Shown here: in pieces, positions 1 to 8,640 of the stretch
Position numbering within the stretch: position 1 is the first letter of the stretch
How the letters are laid out: each line of letters begins with the position of its first letter
Assembly (NCBI RefSeq): GCF_000818395.1
Contig: NZ_JWJG01000007.1
Coordinates: forward strand, 1-64,000
Direction of reading: 5' to 3'
Length of the DNA: 64,000 nucleotides
Source of the DNA: Noviherbaspirillum autotrophicum
GTDB taxonomy: Bacteria > Pseudomonadota > Gammaproteobacteria > Burkholderiales > Burkholderiaceae_D
The notes under the pieces: generated by a model
The model's input: the letters and a program-made list of their open reading frames with translations, nothing else
Told to the model about the DNA's origin: nothing
Databases searched by the model: none
Made by a program: the position numbers and the translations under genes

Positions 1-727
1 TCCGGCGAATATCTTGTTGATTTCTTCTTCATGGCTCCATTTTCTCAAATATTGGAGCCTCCTCGATTTCCGGGGCGGTTCATAGCGAGCGGCGACCGTC
101 AAATGCGTTCCATCTCGCGGCAAGGCGCGGGCTACGGCCTCATGCCCCACCCAACTGTTGGGCTATTCGGCGCGACAATACGCTTCCCAAGACTTGCGAT
201 GCAGGAACGTAACGGCCACTTAGGCCAAGCCGATGATCAGCAAGGCGGAGACCACCCTTCCAAGGCGGGATGTCATGTCGACCCTGGCAGCAAGACCAAC
301 GCATCGCAAGAGTTCCACATCGCGCATTCGCCGTTGGGTGACAAGCCTCATGAACAGAACACAGGAAATCCCTGCCCCACCGTGCGAAAGGAACAGGAAT
401 CGCTGAATTAGTTGCGCGGCCGTCATTCCGATCAACAGGAAAGCCGCTATGCAGGTGGACCCGGCCAAGGCCATCATCGACAACGTGTCCGGTTCTGGTC
501 GGATGACACGCTAATGTGATCCGAGCAATGCACCTAATGCAATGGAAAGCAGCACTCTGAGCAAGAGCGCAACGTCCTCGTCGAGATTGAGCACGGGAAG
601 CCTGGCCCAAGCCCTTTGATGCCTGCGCTTCGCAAAGATCGGAAGGCTTATCCGGTTGCGAGATTGAATTCTTTATGGCACCTCTCGGTATAGGGCGGTC
701 ATATGGAAGAAATATTTCCAAAATACA
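1..727. other. Left edge, no confident gene
   Basis: No gene here can be supported firmly. The best candidate is a minus-strand frame at 220-483 (87 aa) with a hydrophobic N-terminal stretch, but it has no recognisable family and no convincing ribosome site. The longer frames on both strands have shadow-like composition, rich in R, S, C and H. Given the broken chemoreceptor just downstream, this is probably decayed sequence. Confidence 0.4.
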
Positions 728-787
728 ATGACCTTCATATTGTGCATCTACCGATGCTTCCTTGAGTTGAACGCAAACCTTACCAAG

Positions 788-1104
788 ATGCGCGCCCATC
801 TGCCGGTGGTCACTACAGACTATGTATTGAACGACGGTGACATTATCGTCACGAAGCCAGATTTAAAAGGAAAGCGTACTTACGTTAATCGTGACTTCTT
901 GAAAATCAGCAGGTGTGCTGTGCTGGAATCGATAGGTGCGCCACACAGTCTCATGCGTCATTCCGACATGCCGCAAGACACCTTCGAAGATGTGTGGCGC
1001 TCGCCCAAAAGCGGCAAGTCTTGGAACGGAGGGAGAAAATTCGCGGTAAAAATGGTGACTGCTACTGCGGCGAGGCGACGGTGACCGTGCATGGGCAAGA
1101 ATAA
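788..1104 (+). pseudogene. Aer-type PAS domain remnant, frameshifted
   Basis: The reading frame from ATG 788 starts with MRAHLPVVTTDYVLNDGD and continues through TYVNRDFL and APHSLMRHSDMP. This is the N-terminal PAS module of Aer-type aerotaxis receptors, which bind FAD and sense redox state. The match leaves this frame after KSGKSWNG near 1030-1040 and continues in another frame as GKNGDCYCGEATVTV, the usual end of the PAS domain. One frameshift therefore splits the domain, and the transmembrane and signalling parts of the receptor are missing. Family assignment is by motif recognition, and the loss of the signalling domain is directly visible. A chemoreceptor-like membrane module follows at 1107. 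Confidence 0.75.
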
Positions 1105-1106
1105 TC

Positions 1107-1748
1107 ATGGTGATGACCGAAGATCATTCATTGCGACAAGCACGTACCCGGGCGGACAGGTTATTTTTCTTCCTGCTTGCGGCATTAAGCCCACTGATTA
1201 GCAGCGTAGCTTATATTTACGGACACGGCCAAACGCTGCCACCGGCCTGTTCTGATACAGGCGCTTCCCCGATGCTCATCGCCGGTAATTGGACTGACGC
1301 CTTGCTCTTCACGAGCCCTGTTGCATTCGTGGCCGCGCTGCTCTGGCGATACCGTCCAGGACGGGCAATAGGAGGCATATATAGCGCTATGGCGAGCGCA
1401 TGGTTTTCGACACTGTTGATCCACTTTAGCGGCGGACACGTCCTGGCATATTTTCTGTTCTTTATCATTACCTTGCTTTTGCTGCTTTACCGAAGCACGT
1501 GGCCCCTCGTCACAGCCTGCAGCCTGATGACTTCCTGCTATCTCGGTGGGTATGGACTGCAAGGGCTCGGCTTTCCCGTGGTTGCCTTTTCGTGCCTCAA
1601 CAGCACGAGTTTGTGGATGAATGTCCTTGTCGTAATTGGATATTGTTTACTGCTCATTTACATGGTCGCGAAAACGCAAGCGCGGGATGCGCAGGCGGGA
1701 GATTGCCCCCCGCCGAGGCATAAAGTTCCATCGTGGCGCACTCACTGA
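1107..1748 (+). CDS. Truncated chemoreceptor-type membrane sensor module
   Basis: This 213-residue protein has about six hydrophobic segments between residues 18 and 190. The centre contains LLIHFSGGHVLAYF, like the membrane input module placed ahead of HAMP/MCP or GGDEF outputs in many proteobacterial receptors, where the usual form is LIHxxxGxxExHF. The protein ends just after the last membrane segment with no HAMP, methyl-accepting or GGDEF domain, so it has no recognisable output. It starts 3 bp after the broken PAS domain and the two may derive from neighbouring receptors. It is open and could be expressed as a membrane protein, but is more likely a remnant. Start could be ATG 1107 or 1113. 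Confidence 0.55.
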   Translation: MVMTEDHSLRQARTRADRLFFFLLAALSPLISSVAYIYGHGQTLPPACSDTGASPMLIAGNWTDALLFTSPVAFVAALLWRYRPGRAIGGIYSAMASAWFSTLLIHFSGGHVLAYFLFFIITLLLLLYRSTWPLVTACSLMTSCYLGGYGLQGLGFPVVAFSCLNSTSLWMNVLVVIGYCLLLIYMVAKTQARDAQAGDCPPPRHKVPSWRTH

Positions 1749-2155
1749 TTGCACCGCACAGAACAGCGCATGTCAGACCGAATGCCCAGGAGGGGCGGGG
1801 CTGCGTCCATACCCGCGGCGACGGAAGATCACGCGTGCTTGGCAGGGCTGAACAAATTCCGCCGGATACTGATGCGCTAGTAGGATAATGGCCATCGTTT
1901 TATCGGCGTCGTTCCTGTCGCGTGTTTTATGATTGTGCGCCGTCGCTATTGATGAATGAGTTCTTGTGGCAAACGTTGCATGCAGCGCGGCCCCTATCCA
2001 AAGGGAGGCATGGCCTCCGGCCAGGCAAGCGATCAATGTTCGCGATAGCCCCCCGGGGGTACATCAGATTTGATGGTAGAGTCGCCATATTCAGGGCTCG
2101 AGTTATTCAGGTATTTCCGCAGCGGTATCGCTGATCGCTAGAAAGAGGAATTGGG
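1749..2155. other. Intergenic region upstream of ppx
   Basis: I see no gene in these roughly 400 bases. A GC palindrome sits near 2049-2061. I looked for a Pho box ahead of ppx on the plus strand and found only isolated weak half-sites. The last bases carry the ppx ribosome site AGAGGA. Confidence 0.5.
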
Positions 2156-3613
2156 ATGTTTGCTGCAGTAGATTTAGGTTCCAACAGTTTTCGCCTGCAT
2201 GTTGGGCTGTACGATGGAGAGGCAATCCGCATAGTCAAGAGCGCACGGGATCCGATTCGCCTTGCTGCAGGTCTCGACAATGACGGAAACCTGACTGGTG
2301 AGGCGATGCAGAAGGCAGTGCAGTGCCTCGCAAATTTCAAGTCCATTCTTGACGGCTACAAGCTCGATGCGGTGCGAGTCGTCGCGACCAATACCTTGCG
2401 TATCGCGAAGAATGGCGTCGCATTCCTGCCCGCGGCGGAACGAGCAATTGGATATCCGATCGAGATCATCTCGGGCGAGGAGGAGGGACGGCTGATCTAC
2501 ATGGGCGTTGCAAGCACGCTTGATTCTTCGAGCGAGACGCGACTGGTCGTGGATATCGGTGGAGGTTCGACGGAATTAATTCTTGGTCGTGGCCATGATG
2601 TGCTTCAGGTCGAATCATTTAGCATCGGAACCGTCGGGCAGGCGCAAGCGTTCATCAGGGATGCGCAGATCGACGCTGCTGGGCTTAATGCGGCGGTTTT
2701 GTCGGCACGTTCAGTGTTTGAAGATGGGGCAGAGCCATTCCGCCACCAACAATGGGGCCACGTTTACGGTTCCTCCGGAACGATACGGACGATATCCGAC
2801 GCCTTGTCAAAAAATGCGATCGGGGATCGCACGCTGTCGCTGGACAATCTCGAGGCACTGAAGGTCCGTCTACTACGAATTGGCCATGTCAGTCAGGTCG
2901 ACCTGCTGGGCATCAAGCCGGAGCGTGTCACTCCAATGATAGGTGGGTTGACCATTCTGATCGGCATAATGCAGGAACTTGGTATTGAATCCCTTACGGC
3001 CGTGGATGCCGGCCTTCGCATGGGAGTGCTGTGGGACTTGCAGCTGCGCGCCACGAGACGGGACCGACGCGAACAGTCGGTGCTTGAGTTCATGCACCGT
3101 TTTCATGTCAATGAGGATCGCGCCTCGCGCGTTGCGACGCTCGCAACCACGTTGTACAGCCAGCTCAAGCCGCAGGACGATACGTTCGCGAAATATCTTT
3201 ACTGGGGCGGCTTGCTACATGAAATCGGACTTGCGGTCTCACATACCGGGTACCACAAACACGCAGCATATATGCTCGAGAATGCCGACCTTCCTGGATT
3301 TACGGCACGCGAGCAGCGATTTCTCAGCACATTGGTTCTTGCGCACAAGGGCAACCTGCGCAAAGTATCGGAGGCCCTGCGTGATGCCGATTTCACCAAA
3401 GCGGTTCTGGCATTGCGGCTCGCGATCACTTTCATGCATGCACGGATCGACACTGAAGTGAGCGGCCTACGTCTAAAAATGAAGAGCCGCATCGAACTGG
3501 AGTTCAAGCGAGAATTAGCTGTCCAGCATCCGACGGTTTTGTATTGGATTGAAAAAGAGAAAGGTTGGTGGAACGAGGTGGGCATGGAGATGACGGTGAA
3601 GTCCGGCGGATAA
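2156..3613 (+). CDS. ppx: Exopolyphosphatase, Ppx/GppA family
   Basis: Ppx removes terminal phosphates from inorganic polyphosphate; related enzymes also hydrolyse pppGpp. The 485-residue protein has the actin-like ATPase fold signatures: AAVDLGSNSFRL at residues 3-14, SGEEEGRLIY around 106-115 with the catalytic Glu, and DIGGGSTE at 133-140. The C-terminal half has the HD-like helical region (LHEIGLAVSHTGYHKH) found in long-form Ppx. AGAGGA lies about 8 bp before ATG 2156. It lies on the opposite strand from ppk, about 7 kb away, with a lipid-remodelling operon between them. Strict Ppx versus GppA preference cannot be read from sequence alone; closeness to ppk favours Ppx. Confidence 0.93.
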   Translation: MFAAVDLGSNSFRLHVGLYDGEAIRIVKSARDPIRLAAGLDNDGNLTGEAMQKAVQCLANFKSILDGYKLDAVRVVATNTLRIAKNGVAFLPAAERAIGYPIEIISGEEEGRLIYMGVASTLDSSSETRLVVDIGGGSTELILGRGHDVLQVESFSIGTVGQAQAFIRDAQIDAAGLNAAVLSARSVFEDGAEPFRHQQWGHVYGSSGTIRTISDALSKNAIGDRTLSLDNLEALKVRLLRIGHVSQVDLLGIKPERVTPMIGGLTILIGIMQELGIESLTAVDAGLRMGVLWDLQLRATRRDRREQSVLEFMHRFHVNEDRASRVATLATTLYSQLKPQDDTFAKYLYWGGLLHEIGLAVSHTGYHKHAAYMLENADLPGFTAREQRFLSTLVLAHKGNLRKVSEALRDADFTKAVLALRLAITFMHARIDTEVSGLRLKMKSRIELEFKRELAVQHPTVLYWIEKEKGWWNEVGMEMTVKSGG

Positions 3614-3897
3614 TCAGTCACTTCCATTCTGGCATGACACCAGGCCGACGCAGCCCTGCACGTGGAAAGAGTTCGGCACATTTATACCCGGCGACAGGAA
3701 GTGACGCTGATGACCAGAAGCGTGGCAAGCCGCGGCGTTCAGGGCTTGTCATTACCCACAAATCCTGATCGCAGGGGATACAAGGCAGTCCTGATAACTG
3801 CCCGCTTTCTATCGATCACTCTGGGCGTGCCGTGTCAACGCGGGTTCGGGGGCAGCCGGGGAACGTGAGCGACTACTCGGTGATGGCACGCTTTTCG

Positions 3898-4851
3898 TCA
3901 AGTATGGTAGATGGGCTCAGTCGTTTCTAACGCCTGACGGTCCCACTTACCCAGCGTAGCTGCCGCGGCATAGGCATCCTCCAAAAATTCCAGCAACATC
4001 TGATCCGGCGAGGATGCATGCCTAACCTCTTCGTAGGGCAAGATGAATTCGCGAAAATTGGGGTCATACCGTGCCGTTTCTGGCATGACCCGATGGGTAT
4101 TGAAGCCGGCCGGCTCAGGGTAAGCGTAGGTGTAAAAGATCGGCAAAGGCAACGCATCGCTGCCTGGCCAGAAGCCACAACTGCAGACTTCATGCGAATA
4201 GGCTTCGCGCATCACCCAGTCCGGGCAGTTCGGCACGCTGCCGGAGAACGCGGGCGCCCGCCGCCCGGAAAAGCGCGTCAATGCCAGATCGAAGCTGCCC
4301 CAGAAGAAATGTACCGGACTGCATTTGCCAATGAAGCGGCCACGGAATTGCTTGAATACCCGATCCGCTTGGGCCAGAACCTGCCAGAACCGATTGGCTG
4401 CCTCCGAATCATAGGAGGCGTGTTTGGTGTCTTCCTGGAATGGAACCGGATTCAGAACTTCATTGGGAGCGCCATGAATTTTGATGTCCAGGCCAAGTGC
4501 TGACAATCGGGAAAACAATTGGTGGTAAAAATCCGCTACCGAACGGGGCACCAAGGGTATCACTTCGGTAGGGGCATCGCTGCATTGAATCGCAAGTTGA
4601 TGGTCTACAAAGTCGAAATCGATCTGGAAGAGGCGATTCCCGTAGGGAATCGGTGAGGTGGTTAAGCCATGGGCCGTCACATACAGCGGGACATTCCATG
4701 AGTGATTGACCCAGGGGGATTGGACCTTACGGATTTTGCCGACGATCTGCGTCCACATATGCAAAGTTTCGCAGGTGTCTCGCCAGGCTTCGTATGGCAA
4801 CTCGGGCCAACCTGCGGGGCCGGTCGGACTGGATAATGAACGTATGGGCAT
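3898..4851 (-). CDS. DUF5996 family protein
   Basis: A 317-residue cytoplasmic protein, rich in aromatic residues, with the DUF5996 pattern: SLSSPTGPAGWPELPYEAW at the N-terminus, NVPLYVTAHGLTTSPIPYG, then SPVHFFWGSFDLALTRFSGR and a C-terminal FILPYEEVRHASSPD segment. Function of the family is unknown. The frame is open to 4920, but ATG 4851 is preferred because GGAGG lies 8 bp upstream and family members begin at this point. It stands alone, with no same-strand neighbour. No signal peptide or membrane segment is visible. A HipA kinase remnant lies beyond its 5' end on the other strand. Confidence 0.8.
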   Translation of the reverse strand: MPIRSLSSPTGPAGWPELPYEAWRDTCETLHMWTQIVGKIRKVQSPWVNHSWNVPLYVTAHGLTTSPIPYGNRLFQIDFDFVDHQLAIQCSDAPTEVIPLVPRSVADFYHQLFSRLSALGLDIKIHGAPNEVLNPVPFQEDTKHASYDSEAANRFWQVLAQADRVFKQFRGRFIGKCSPVHFFWGSFDLALTRFSGRRAPAFSGSVPNCPDWVMREAYSHEVCSCGFWPGSDALPLPIFYTYAYPEPAGFNTHRVMPETARYDPNFREFILPYEEVRHASSPDQMLLEFLEDAYAAAATLGKWDRQALETTEPIYHT

Positions 4852-5021
4852 TACAATGGCCTCCGAGCAGGTAACGTTGGGGTACAAAGGTGCCTGGGCG
4901 AGTCCGATGCGGACGATCATTAAGACTGCTGAGCGTCGTCGCGGTTTCCACGTCTGAGCGTGAAATGAAGGCGATCCGTAGCAATTCGTGAGGTGAACGC
5001 ACGTGTCATCATCACCTTCAT

Positions 5022-5570
5022 GACCCTGCCAATGTCGATATTGCGTCGTACATGACCGCTCAACTGTCTAAGATGTGATCGCCGAAAACGATAGATTGCA
5101 ATCAGCTGTTTCGCCGCATGGTGTTTAACATCCTGGTCGGCAACGTCGACGGTCACATGCGCCATCATGCGCGGCTGATGCGCTACCCCAGCCGGTTCGT
5201 GTTGTCGCCGGCATTCGATATCGCCCCCCACGTGGACGCCAGCGCGGCGGCGCAATCCATCGGCGTGGGCGCTTATGGCCCGGCAAACAATTGGGAGAAC
5301 GCGTTGTCCCAATGCGGCCGGTTTTTTCTCACTCGCGACGAGGCTGGCATGAACATGCGCGACATCCACACGCTGGCCGCGTGCTTTACTGCTGCCGAAG
5401 AGGTCGGACGGATGGCGATCTCGATACCGGGGGGGCGCAATCGAGCCGAAGCGGGTGCTCAGCACTCCCAGACCGACGGAGCCCAACCGGGGACCTCCCG
5501 CCCAACAACATCCAGCATCCGCCTGCCAGAAGCTGCGCATGCTCAACAGAGTGCCTATTGCTGCGCCTGA
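5022..5570 (+). pseudogene. HipA-like kinase C-terminal remnant
   Basis: The frame reads LFRRMVFNILVGNVDGHMRHH followed by LSPAFDIAPH, which is the catalytic-core region of HipA-family serine/threonine kinases (toxins of HipBA modules). The same frame extends upstream as DPANVDIASYMTAQLSKM to an in-frame TGA at 5076-5078, then resumes, so the coding sequence is interrupted by a stop. The N-terminal half and a partner HipB are missing. After about 5400 similarity fades into low-quality sequence. The usual second Asp of VxNxDDH is replaced by Gly here (GNVDGH), another sign of decay. It is a fragment, not a working toxin. Confidence 0.72.
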
Positions 5571-6030
5571 ACGGCGTGCGGCGGCACGCCGCAATAGATC
5601 TGCAAGCATGAGTGATCGGTTCATTCCCGCCACACAAACGGACGATGGCGACTGATTGATCGTCAGCGGCCTTGATCGCTTTCGTGAACAACTTGACGAA
5701 TACGGCAACGCTGAGGTGTATTCGGCCAACGGCAACGGACGATTGTTCGTGCACGAGGTGGGTGACGAAGTTGTTTCGCTAAGTGCTACGTCACAAGCGA
5801 CCCTGGAAATGGCTGCGGCAGAGATTATCCATCGCGTCAAATATTGACCCCAGGAGCTCACGCCGGTCGTGATGGAGCGTTGGCGCAGCAGATGCAGTCC
5901 GATCCTATTGGTTGGTATGGTTTTATGGGGGCTGCAGATGTTGTTTGTTATGCCATGCTCAATTCCCCGATTTGAAAAAATGAGATAAACGATATATATT
6001 ATTTATACAATTTAAAACTAGAGGAAAATT
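5571..6030. other. Spacer, possible short ORF only
   Basis: A 63-residue plus-strand frame at 5656-5847 (TTG start, no clear ribosome site) has coding-like composition but matches nothing I recognise. It could be the tail of the broken hipA locus. The last 60 bases are AT-rich and probably carry the promoter of the gene at 6031. Confidence 0.4.
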
Positions 6031-6432
6031 ATGGCAAAGACATCTGCATCCACACCTGTTGCTGCAACCGAAAAGAAGCCAGTGCGCAAAAAAACCGAAG
6101 CTGCGGCCGACCTGGCAACGCCGGCCAAGGCCGTGAAGGCTGCTACACCCGTTAAGCCCGCTGCAAAGGCGGTAGCCACGGACAAGGCGGCGCAAAAAGA
6201 GAAGGTCAAGAAAATCAAGCTGGTCCGGGATAGCTTCACCATGCCGGAAGATGAATATGCCATTCTTAGCGACGTAAAAAAGGCGTGCCTGAAGGCAGGC
6301 ATTGAAGTCAAAAAAAGCGAACTCCTCCGTGTTGGCGTCGCATTGATTCGTCAACTGCAAATCGAAAAGCTTAGGGAAGTGCTGACCGGTCTGCCAGCGT
6401 TAAAAGCAGGACGGCCGAAGAAAAGCAAGTAA
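6031..6432 (+). CDS. Lysine/alanine-rich conserved protein, probable nucleoid-type DNA-binding
   Basis: The 133-residue protein has two parts. Residues 1-65 are a low-complexity K/A/T/P tail with AAKAV- and ATPAK-type repeats, like bacterial histone H1-like tails. Residues 66-133 form a compact domain (VRDSFTMPEDEYAILSDVKK, KKSELLRVGVALIRQL, AGRPKKSK) seen in small Burkholderiales proteins. The SELLRxG segment resembles a ribbon-helix-helix or short helical DNA-binding unit. The basic tail and C-terminal GRPKKSK suggest non-specific DNA binding, but this is inferred. GAGGA precedes ATG 6031 and an AT-rich promoter region lies just upstream. It is monocistronic. Confidence 0.75.
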   Translation: MAKTSASTPVAATEKKPVRKKTEAAADLATPAKAVKAATPVKPAAKAVATDKAAQKEKVKKIKLVRDSFTMPEDEYAILSDVKKACLKAGIEVKKSELLRVGVALIRQLQIEKLREVLTGLPALKAGRPKKSK

Positions 6433-6475
6433 CACTCGGCGGTGCTGCCGGGGCGCCCGTTCCGGTTTTCTCCTG

Positions 6476-6503
6476 GCTGCATGTCATCCAGATGACATGC
6501 AGC
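6476..6503. repeat. 12-bp perfect inverted repeat, 4-nt spacer
   Basis: The arms GCTGCATGTCAT (6476-6487) and ATGACATGCAGC (6492-6503) are perfectly complementary with CCAG between. No T-run follows on the plus strand, so it is not a standard terminator for the gene ending at 6432. It overlaps the Pho-box array and may arise because half-sites face each other, or be a separate operator. Confidence 0.7.
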
Positions 6504-6509
6504 TGTCAT
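6481..6509 (+). promoter_or_regulatory. Triple Pho-box half-site array
   Basis: Three 7-bp sites sit on the same strand at an exact 11-bp period: ATGTCAT (6481-6487), ATGACAT (6492-6498) and CTGTCAT (6503-6509), with 4-bp spacers. Against the PhoB half-site CTGTCAT they match 6/7, 5/7 and 7/7. Direct repeats of this size and period are the hallmark of PhoB binding. The array is about 247 bp ahead of the lipid-remodelling operon, so a long leader or a further promoter element is implied. Binding by PhoB is inferred. Confidence 0.65.
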
Positions 6510-6755
6510 TCGCATGCAGTAATCCACAGTTACGCTTCCATTGTCGAATCAATGAGGACATTGGATGCGATCCCATCCCACCGCAGTTGACAGCGTGCAG
6601 TTGGTCTCGAGACTTGTTCGAGGCTGTGCGCTCGCCCATGGAAGTCAGCACGAAGAACATCGATCCGGCTTGCCGCAGTCGCTTTGGCTTGCAGGCGGGT
6701 GCCTTGCATCGGATGAGCGCAAGGCGTGCCATGCATTCGGTAAAGCGAGGTCGCG

Positions 6756-7610
6756 ATGAAACCGGCAGACGATTTCCTCGATCCGCACTTCTTGAAATCG
6801 CGCGGGAAGCGGGCGGTAACGCGATTCAGAGCCATCTGGATATCCGACGTGCACCTTGGGACGACAGGATGCCAGGCAGCGCGCTTGCTGGAGTTCCTGC
6901 AACATACCGAATCCGACACGCTCTACTTGGTCGGAGATATTGTCGACGGCTGGCAATTGAAACGTCGTTGGTACTGGGACCAGATACACAATAACGTGGT
7001 GCAAAGCGTGCTGAAGAAAGCAAAAAAAGGCACCGAAGTCATCTTCATCCCCGGGAATCATGATGAAGCGATCCGCCAATTTATCGATCTTGATTTTGGC
7101 GGAATCCGGATTCGCGACGAACTGGTGCATGTGACAGCGCAGGGGAAACGGATGCTGGTTCTACACGGTGACCGCTTTGACGGCGTCATCGCGTGCGCAA
7201 AATGGCTTGCGTACGTGGGCGATACCCTCTACACCCTGATCCTGAAGATCAATCAGGTATTTAACAAATGGCGAGCACGTGCTGGCTTGCCGTACTGGTC
7301 GCTCTCCCAGTACCTGAAGCTGAAAGTCAAGAACGCCGTCAGTTACATCAGCTCGTTCGAGCATGCGCTTGCAAGCGAAGCGCGGAAGAGAAATGTCGAT
7401 GGCGTTATTTGCGGCCATATACACAAACCGGAAATCCGGGATATCGAGGGCATTACTTATTGCAATGACGGTGACTGGGTCGAGAGCCTAACGGCGCTCG
7501 TCGAGGATCTTTCCGGCGAACTTCGCCTGGTGACTTGGCACGAAATCGTCATGCCGCCGATTCACGCTAAACAAGAGGAATTAGGTGAAGTATGCGTATT
7601 GCCATCGTAA
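6756..7610 (+). CDS. plcP: PlcP-type metallophosphatase (LpxH-like), predicted phospholipase C
   Basis: A 284-residue calcineurin-like metallophosphatase with all metal-binding motifs: SDVHLG (30-35), GDIVDGW (60-66), GNHDE (100-104), HGD (137-139) and GHIH (220-223). The YWSLSQYLKLKVKNAV and GVICGHIHKPEI segments are typical of the family named UDP-2,3-diacylglucosamine diphosphatase-like. That family includes Sinorhizobium PlcP, which cleaves phosphatidylcholine-type lipids to diacylglycerol during phosphate limitation. The two glycosyltransferases that follow, one of the MGDG-synthase type, favour the PlcP role over lipid A synthesis. GAGG lies 7 bp before ATG 6756. It overlaps the next gene by 19 bp. 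Alternative: a true LpxH homologue. Confidence 0.8.
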   Translation: MKPADDFLDPHFLKSRGKRAVTRFRAIWISDVHLGTTGCQAARLLEFLQHTESDTLYLVGDIVDGWQLKRRWYWDQIHNNVVQSVLKKAKKGTEVIFIPGNHDEAIRQFIDLDFGGIRIRDELVHVTAQGKRMLVLHGDRFDGVIACAKWLAYVGDTLYTLILKINQVFNKWRARAGLPYWSLSQYLKLKVKNAVSYISSFEHALASEARKRNVDGVICGHIHKPEIRDIEGITYCNDGDWVESLTALVEDLSGELRLVTWHEIVMPPIHAKQEELGEVCVLPS

Positions 7611-8629
7611 CGGATGCCTGGTCACCGCAAATCAATGGGGTCGTTAGCACGCTGGTCGCTACGCGTCAGTGCCTGCGTAACGCCGGACACGAGGTCGAAG
7701 TGGTCAGCGCAGCGGGTATGAAGACGTTCGCTTGCCCAACCTATCCTGATATCCGCCTCGCATGTAATCCCTACCGCAAGGTGGCGTCAATCCTGGAGAA
7801 TCTTGAACCGGATTGTATCCATATCGCGACTGAGGGGCCAATCGGGCTGGCTGCGCGCCGCCATTGCCTGAAGCACGGGCTGGCCTTCACCTCCTCTTAC
7901 CATACGCGCTTTCCGGAATACGTGCGGGCCCGTTCGCTCATTCCCATGACGCTCACCTATCGCTGGCTCAAGTGGTTTCACGGGCCATCTAAAGCAGTGA
8001 TGGTGCCCACTCCCGGTATCCTGCGCTCCCTTGAAAAACGGGGCTTTCGCCATCTCGTCCTGTGGGGGCGTGGCGTCGACACCGGCTTGTTCCGTCCAGC
8101 CCAGGTGGACCAAACCGGCATTGCGCGTCCGCTTTACCTGTATGTCGGCAGGATCGCGGTGGAAAAGAATGTCGAGGACTTCCTGCGGCTCGACCTGCCT
8201 GGTTCCAAATGGGTGATTGGTGACGGGCCCATGCGTGAAGAGCTGCAGCGCCGCTATCCCGGAGTTCGCTTCCTTGGCGCGCGTAACAACGACGAGCTTG
8301 TGCCGTATTACAACTGCGCCGACGTCTTCGTGTTCCCTAGCCGTACAGACACGTTCGGCCTTGTCATGGCTGAAGCGATGGCATGCGGCACACCGGTGGC
8401 TGCGTATCCAGTAGACGGGCCTCTCGACGTCGTCTCGCATGGGCGGTCCGGCGTGCTGGACCACGACCTGGAACGCGCCTGCCTTGCGGCACGCCAACTG
8501 TGCCGCAAGGCTGTGCGACTACATGCGCTGCAGTATTCGTGGAGCGCCGCCACACAGCAATTCCTGGCCAATCTGCATCTCGCCCGTACTGCCCAGGGGG
8601 GTGAGGCGGCACAGTCGTCGTTGGCTTGA
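7592..8629 (+). CDS. GT4 glycosyltransferase, predicted lipid glycosylation
   Basis: The 345-residue protein has the GT-B fold of family 4. It begins MRIAIVTDAWSPQINGVV, the common start of this subgroup, and has the nucleotide-sugar site DTFGLVMAEAMACGTPVA at about residues 252-269 with the E-x7-E pattern. Relatives include alpha-mannosyl/glucosyl transferases acting on diacylglycerol or phosphatidyl-inositol acceptors. No signal peptide is present, so it acts on the cytoplasmic face of the inner membrane. The start overlaps plcP by 19 bp, implying coupled translation. Its likely acceptor is the diacylglycerol released by PlcP, or a monoglycosyl lipid made by the next enzyme; the sugar donor is unknown. 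Confidence 0.88.
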   Translation: MRIAIVTDAWSPQINGVVSTLVATRQCLRNAGHEVEVVSAAGMKTFACPTYPDIRLACNPYRKVASILENLEPDCIHIATEGPIGLAARRHCLKHGLAFTSSYHTRFPEYVRARSLIPMTLTYRWLKWFHGPSKAVMVPTPGILRSLEKRGFRHLVLWGRGVDTGLFRPAQVDQTGIARPLYLYVGRIAVEKNVEDFLRLDLPGSKWVIGDGPMREELQRRYPGVRFLGARNNDELVPYYNCADVFVFPSRTDTFGLVMAEAMACGTPVAAYPVDGPLDVVSHGRSGVLDHDLERACLAARQLCRKAVRLHALQYSWSAATQQFLANLHLARTAQGGEAAQSSLA

Positions 8630-8640
8630 GATGGAAGACC

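Noticed and set aside
1921-1950. Weak Pho-like half-site CTGTCGC ahead of ppx
   Set aside because: No second half-site at 11-bp distance, so it is not a credible Pho box.
2049-2061. CCCCCC/GGGGG palindrome upstream of ppx
   Set aside because: Short GC palindrome without a T-run or repeat partner; no role can be supported.
4920-5861. 313-codon minus-strand open frame
   Set aside because: Its composition is poor, and the opposite strand carries recognisable HipA sequence, so it is a shadow.
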